From UBA11858 sp964589145 (GTDB lineage: Bacteria; Chloroflexota; Anaerolineae; Anaerolineales; UBA11858): a stretch of DNA of 8,375 nt. Of this stretch, positions 5,426-8,375 are shown piece by piece (the first letter of the stretch is position 1; every line of letters starts with the position of its first letter). A model generated the notes under the pieces. The model did no database searches. It was not told the DNA's origin and saw only the letters and a list, made by a program, of their open reading frames with translations. The position numbers were made by a program, and so were the translations under genes. The DNA is taken from contig CAZPSL010000154.1 in assembly GCA_964589145.1 (NCBI GenBank), positions 1-8,375 on the forward strand. The letters run 5' to 3'.

Positions 5426-6628
5426 ATGACCGACACCAAACACACCCCCGTAATTCTGAGTGGATGCCGCACCCCGTCAGGGAAGTTCCAGGGGAGTTTG
5501 AGCGGCTTCCCCGCCCCGAAGTTGGGCGCCATCGTTGTGGCGGAAGCCGTCAAACGCGCCGCCATTGAAGACCCCGCTGAAATTGATGAAGTGCTGATGG
5601 GCAACGTAGTCTCCGCGGGACTGGGGCAAAACCCGGCTCGCCAGGCCGCCATCTTCGGGGGGCTGCCCCCCACCGTCGGGGCAACCACCCTCAACAAAGT
5701 CTGCGGCTCCGGTCTCAAGGCAGTGATGTTCTCGGCGCAAGCCATCAAAGCCGGGGACGGGCAACTCTTCGTGGCCGGTGGATTCGAATCCATGAGCCGC
5801 GCGCCCTTCCTGGTTTACGGACGTTCCGGCGAACTGCGCTTCGGGCACCGCCAACTGACCGACGCCCTGCTCAACGACGGGCTGTGGGACCCCTTCGAAG
5901 ACTGGGGCATGGGCAACTCGGCGGAGTTCATCGCCGAAGAGTACAACGTCACCCGCGAGGCGATGGACGAATTCGCCCTCGGCAGCCACCAGAAAGCCAT
6001 TGCCGCCATTGACCAGGGCAAGTTCAAGGCCGAAATCGTCCCCGTGGAAGTGCGCGGGCGCAAAGGCAAGGTCACGATTTTCGATACCGATGAAACCCCG
6101 CGCCGCGATACCTCGCTGGAGGTGCTGGCAAAACTGCGCCCGGCCTTCGTCAAGGATGGCAAAGTCACCGCTGGGAACGCGCCGGGCCTGAACGATGGCG
6201 CCGCCGCGGTGGTAGTTGCCAGTCAGGCATACGCTGAAGCGCATGGCACCGAGCCGCTGGCGCGCGTTATTGGCTATGCGCAGGCCGCTGTGGAACCCAA
6301 ATACCTGTTCTACGCCCCGGCAAAAGCCATGCCCCTGCTGCTCGACAAGGTCGGCTGGACTTTCGACGATGTGGACCTGATCGAACTCAACGAGGCCTTT
6401 GCCGCCCAGGTGCTGGCTGACGGTTACGCCCTCGCCGACCAGGGCTGGGACTGGGACAAGGTCAACGTCCACGGCGGGGCAATTGCGCTGGGGCACCCCA
6501 TCGGCGCCAGCGGGGCACGCGTCCTCGTCACGCTGATTTACGCCCTCAAGGACCGCGGTCTCAAACGCGGAATCGCCGCGCTCTGCCTGGGCGGCGGCGA
6601 AGCCGTAGCCATGGCAATCGAAGTCTGA
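5426..6628 (+). CDS. Acetyl-CoA C-acetyltransferase (biosynthetic-type thiolase)
   Basis: A 400-residue thiolase that condenses two acetyl-CoA to acetoacetyl-CoA, or runs in reverse. The nucleophile is C93 (LNKVCGSGLKA). N322-E-A-F, H357 in GGAIALGHPIGASGAR (350-365) and the second catalytic C387 in CLGGGEAVAMAIE complete the active site. FESMSRAPF, LNDGAAAVV and the AAVEPKYLFYAP stretch fit acetoacetyl-CoA thiolases such as AtoB, PhaA or mitochondrial T2 better than long-chain FadA. Length is normal. The ATG has AAGAGG 4-5 nt upstream. The hbd gene lies 145 nt downstream and would take the product to 3-hydroxybutyryl-CoA. No crotonase, reductase or PHA synthase is in the window, so the direction (synthesis, or breakdown of fatty or amino acids) is open. 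The gene may share the HIT promoter. Confidence 0.95.
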   Translation: MTDTKHTPVILSGCRTPSGKFQGSLSGFPAPKLGAIVVAEAVKRAAIEDPAEIDEVLMGNVVSAGLGQNPARQAAIFGGLPPTVGATTLNKVCGSGLKAVMFSAQAIKAGDGQLFVAGGFESMSRAPFLVYGRSGELRFGHRQLTDALLNDGLWDPFEDWGMGNSAEFIAEEYNVTREAMDEFALGSHQKAIAAIDQGKFKAEIVPVEVRGRKGKVTIFDTDETPRRDTSLEVLAKLRPAFVKDGKVTAGNAPGLNDGAAAVVVASQAYAEAHGTEPLARVIGYAQAAVEPKYLFYAPAKAMPLLLDKVGWTFDDVDLIELNEAFAAQVLADGYALADQGWDWDKVNVHGGAIALGHPIGASGARVLVTLIYALKDRGLKRGIAALCLGGGEAVAMAIEV

Positions 6629-6636
6629 CGGGATTG

Positions 6637-6710
6637 CGCGGAACACCGCGAAGGCGCGGCGTTCGCGGAGCCCCTGAACCGCACGAACTCCGTCTCCGTG
6701 CGTTCGCGGT
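6637..6710. repeat. GC-rich degenerate repeat between thiolase and hbd
   Basis: CCGCGAA (6646-6652) pairs with TTCGCGG (6662-6668) around a 9-nt loop. GCGTTCGCGG occurs twice, at 6659-6668 and 6700-6709. The stretch reads like worn copies of the dispersed 'CTCCGTGCGTTCGCGGTGAA' type of intergenic repeat known to me from Chloroflexota-like genomes (from memory). No T tract follows, so full termination is unlikely; a partial brake or mRNA-stabilising hairpin is possible. Confidence 0.6.
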
Positions 6711-6727
6711 GAAAGCCTGCCAGGGGA

Positions 6728-6733
6728 TAAAAT
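6728..6733 (+). promoter_or_regulatory. Possible internal promoter (-10) for hbd
   Basis: TAAAAT, preceded by AGGGGA, lies 40 nt before the hbd ATG and downstream of the GC-rich repeat. No good -35 is visible. If active, hbd could be transcribed independently of the thiolase gene. Confidence 0.4.
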
Positions 6734-6773
6734 CACCGCCATACACACAACACACACCCGAAAAGGAGCAAGC

Positions 6774-7625
6774 ATGAACATCAAAACCATTTTCGTCGTC
6801 GGCGCGGGGACGATGGGCAACGGCATCGCCCAGGTAGCCGCCACCTCCGGCTATCAGGTCACGCTGATGGATGTCGCCCCCGAACAACTGGAACGCGCCC
6901 AAAAGACCATTGACAAATCCACCGCAAAACTGCTGGAAAAAGGCAAAATCACCGCCGAACAGCGTGAAGCAGCGCTCTCCATCCCCACTGCCGCGACGCT
7001 GGAGGGCGCCGCCGAAGCCGACCTGATCATCGAGGCGGCCACCGAGAACCCCGAAATCAAACTCCGGATTTTCCGCGACCTGGATGAAATCGCCAAGCCG
7101 GAGGCGATTCTGGCCTCCAACACATCCTCCATCAGCCTGACAAAAATCGGCGCGGCCACCAACCGCCCCGAACAGGTTATCGGGATGCACTTTATGAACC
7201 CCGTGCCCCTGATGCGTCTGGTGGAGATCATTCGCGGGCTTTCCACCTCCGATGAAGTCACCGACACCGTGATGGAGGTCTGCCGCACGATGGGCAAGGA
7301 GCCGGTCGAAGCCAACGACTCACCGGGCTTCATCTCCAACCGCATCCTCTGCCCAATGATCAACGAGGCGGTTTTCGCCCTTCAGGAAGGCGTGGGCACG
7401 GTGGAAGCGATAGACCAGGTGATGAAACTGGGCATGAACCATCCCATGGGCCCGCTCTACCTCGCCGACCTGATCGGACTGGACGTAATCCTCTTCGTGA
7501 TGGAAGTGCTCCAGCGTGACCTCGGCGAAGACAAGTACCGTCCCGCCTACCTCCTGCGCAAGATGGTGGATGCCGGTCATCTGGGGCGCAAGACGGGCAA
7601 GGGTTTTTACGATTACAGCAAGTGA
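6774..7625 (+). CDS. hbd: 3-hydroxybutyryl-CoA dehydrogenase
   Basis: A 283-residue cytosolic enzyme that interconverts acetoacetyl-CoA and (S)-3-hydroxybutyryl-CoA. The Rossmann loop is GAGTMGNGIAQ (10-20), and D33 at the end of strand 2 favours NAD(H) over NADP(H). The catalytic set is S118 (SNTSS), H139 (GMHFMNPVPLM), E151 (VEIIRG) and N189 (DSPGFISNRI), matching S117, H138 and N188 of clostridial Hbd. The C-terminal domain has MNHPMGPLYLADLIGLD and ends in GRKTGKGFYDYSK, the usual terminus of the family at about 282 residues. The ATG has a strong AAAAGGAG 5 nt upstream. It follows the thiolase gene in the same direction, so the two enzymes act in series. A strong terminator lies 24 nt after the stop. 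Related names in other organisms are mmgB and paaH. Confidence 0.96.
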   Translation: MNIKTIFVVGAGTMGNGIAQVAATSGYQVTLMDVAPEQLERAQKTIDKSTAKLLEKGKITAEQREAALSIPTAATLEGAAEADLIIEAATENPEIKLRIFRDLDEIAKPEAILASNTSSISLTKIGAATNRPEQVIGMHFMNPVPLMRLVEIIRGLSTSDEVTDTVMEVCRTMGKEPVEANDSPGFISNRILCPMINEAVFALQEGVGTVEAIDQVMKLGMNHPMGPLYLADLIGLDVILFVMEVLQRDLGEDKYRPAYLLRKMVDAGHLGRKTGKGFYDYSK

Positions 7626-7649
7626 CGAGCGCCTGCTGCCAGGCCGGAT

Positions 7650-7687
7650 AGACCCTAAAGGTCTGCGAGACCTTTAGGGTCTTTTCT
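7650..7687 (+). terminator. Intrinsic terminator after hbd
   Basis: AGACCCTAAAGGTCT (7650-7664) and AGACCTTTAGGGTCT (7668-7682) form a perfect 15-bp stem with a 3-nt loop, GCG. TTTTCTGT follows directly. It sits 24 nt after the hbd stop and should end the HIT-thiolase-hbd run. Each arm is also a near-palindrome (AGACC-N5-GGTCT), so the element may have been recruited from a repeat. Confidence 0.85.
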
Positions 7688-7694
7688 GTGCGCG

Positions 7695-7727
7695 AGACCT
7701 GTGAGGTCTTTGAGACCTCACAGGTCT
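7695..7727. repeat. Second hairpin of the AGACC-N5-GGTCT type
   Basis: AGACCTGTGAGGTCT (7695-7709) and AGACCTCACAGGTCT (7713-7727) form a perfect 15-bp stem around TTG. Arm length, loop length and the AGACC/GGTCT ends equal those of the terminator hairpin 12 nt away, but the middle five bases differ. No T tract follows on either strand. It is a sister copy of the same element, with little termination power of its own. Confidence 0.85.
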
Positions 7728-7775
7728 GTAAATCGAGTTCTATTTCGCATCCCTGTTTCCTGCCCTCATTTTGGG

Positions 7776-7781
7776 TATAAT
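7776..7781 (+). promoter_or_regulatory. -10 box giving a leaderless mRNA for the last gene
   Basis: A perfect TATAAT, preceded by TTTTGGG, ends only 6 nt before the ATG at 7788. With normal promoter geometry transcription begins at about the A of the ATG. There is no Shine-Dalgarno (CCCCC precedes the ATG). This is the clearest leaderless arrangement in the window. Confidence 0.65.
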
Positions 7782-7787
7782 GCCCCC

Positions 7788-8375
7788 ATGAACCGCCGCT
7801 GGTTGTTCGGGATTGTCGCCTTTGCGCTCGCTTTGGGCGCGGTGCTGTTTTTGCGCGCCCGCCTGCCGCGCCTTGTGGAGACCGCTCCCGCCGACGGGGA
7901 AAGGCTGGTCGCACCGGAACGCCCGCTCACGCTGACCTTCTCCGAGCCGATGAATCCCCAAAGCGTGGCGGAACACCTGGAATTCCAGCCGCCGCTCGCC
8001 GGGGAAATCTCCGGGGAGGCGGAAACCCTCACCTTCACGCCCGATTCCGCCTGGCCGCGCGGGACGTGGATCACCGTCACCCTCAAAAGCGGCGCACAAT
8101 CCGAATTGGGGCTGCCCCTCCTCGGCGAGACATCCTGGGCCTTCGAGACCAGCCCGCCCCTGCTGGTTTATCTCTGGCCTGCCGACGGCCCCGCCGACCT
8201 TTACACCGTTGACCTGCTCGACGGCGTGATCCTGCGCCTGACCGAAACCGGCCGCGGCGTGCTGAACTACGATGTCAGCGACGACGGCAGGTGGATTTAC
8301 TTCAGCACCCGTCTCGACCCGCCCGACAGCGCGATTTTCCGTCTCGACCGCTCGGACGGCAGCCTCCGGCGCATC
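7788..8375 (+). CDS. Membrane-anchored or secreted protein with SbsA-type Ig-like domain and start of a beta-propeller, cut by window edge
   Basis: The frame is open from the ATG to the right edge (196 residues, no stop). Residues 1-23 (MNRRWLFGIVAFALALGAVLFLR) form a positively charged N-terminus plus one hydrophobic helix, which fits a signal anchor or an uncleaved signal peptide. Residues about 32-125 resemble an SbsA/Big_5 Ig-like domain: APADGERLVAPERPLTLTFSEPMNP, then LTFTPDSAWPRGTWITVTL and ETSWAFET. From about 130, LVYLWPADGPADLYTVDLLDGVILRLTETG and YDVSDDGRWIYFSTR look like the first blades of a TolB/WD40-like propeller (PD40 repeats), which would continue past the edge. It probably acts outside the membrane in binding or wall-associated roles. 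No catalytic motif is visible. It stands alone behind a terminator and its own promoter. Confidence 0.8.
   Translation, partial: MNRRWLFGIVAFALALGAVLFLRARLPRLVETAPADGERLVAPERPLTLTFSEPMNPQSVAEHLEFQPPLAGEISGEAETLTFTPDSAWPRGTWITVTLKSGAQSELGLPLLGETSWAFETSPPLLVYLWPADGPADLYTVDLLDGVILRLTETGRGVLNYDVSDDGRWIYFSTRLDPPDSAIFRLDRSDGSLRRI

Noticed and set aside
6586..6625. Unusual CLGGGEAVA in place of CxGGGQG in the thiolase
   Set aside because: Acetoacetyl-CoA thiolases such as mitochondrial T2 also vary here (CNGGGGASA), and the catalytic Cys is kept, so it is not a defect.
5477..6844. 455-residue minus-strand open frame opposite the thiolase gene
   Set aside because: Composition is that of a GC-rich shadow of the real gene; the thiolase frame has full catalytic motifs and this one has none.

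Overview
This 8.4 kb window looks like a chromosomal stretch of a GC-rich, free-living bacterium. The mix of genes and intergenic elements suggests Chloroflexota, probably an Anaerolineae-like lineage. The clues are a DinB-type protein of the style common there, a stand-alone HIT protein with an N-terminal LWSPWRMAYI segment, an AtoB/Hbd pair, and many short palindromic elements between genes. This assignment is inference from memory of such genomes, not a database result. No phage, transposase, CRISPR array, tRNA or rRNA gene was seen.

Layout, left to right. The 5' end of hutU (urocanase) runs off the left edge on the minus strand. Its probable promoter lies about 200 bp upstream, and the leader between them holds two palindromic repeats. 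Next, also on the minus strand, is a 137-aa Rrf2-family regulator with three cysteines suited to an Fe-S cluster. It ends in a good intrinsic terminator, and a candidate operator overlaps its -10. Divergent from it, after a nested inverted repeat, is a SAM methyltransferase with a C-terminal Trm112-like zinc ribbon. A helical TPR-like protein of unknown function follows, then a REC/HD-GYP response regulator (RpfG type) that probably turns over cyclic-di-GMP. The tail of the HD-GYP gene overlaps by 48 bp the tail of a convergent DinB-like gene.

A second plus-strand run begins at about 4775. It encodes a HIT-family nucleotide phosphorylase/hydrolase, an acetyl-CoA C-acetyltransferase and a 3-hydroxybutyryl-CoA dehydrogenase (hbd). 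The last two act in sequence: two acetyl-CoA give acetoacetyl-CoA, which gives (S)-3-hydroxybutyryl-CoA. They share a CA-rich leader motif just before their Shine-Dalgarno sequences. A perfect 15-bp hairpin with a T tract closes this run. A second hairpin of the same design sits beside it. The window ends inside a membrane-anchored or secreted protein with an SbsA-type Ig-like domain and the start of a beta-propeller.

No previously undescribed multi-gene system is evident; the genes belong mostly to known families. Two patterns deserve attention. First, several genes have a -10-like box only 6-9 nt before the start codon, which implies leaderless or near-leaderless mRNAs; the boxes share a T-rich/G-rich lead-in. 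Second, at least four intergenic spaces carry hairpins of unrelated sequence but the same design, in which each arm is itself a near-palindrome.
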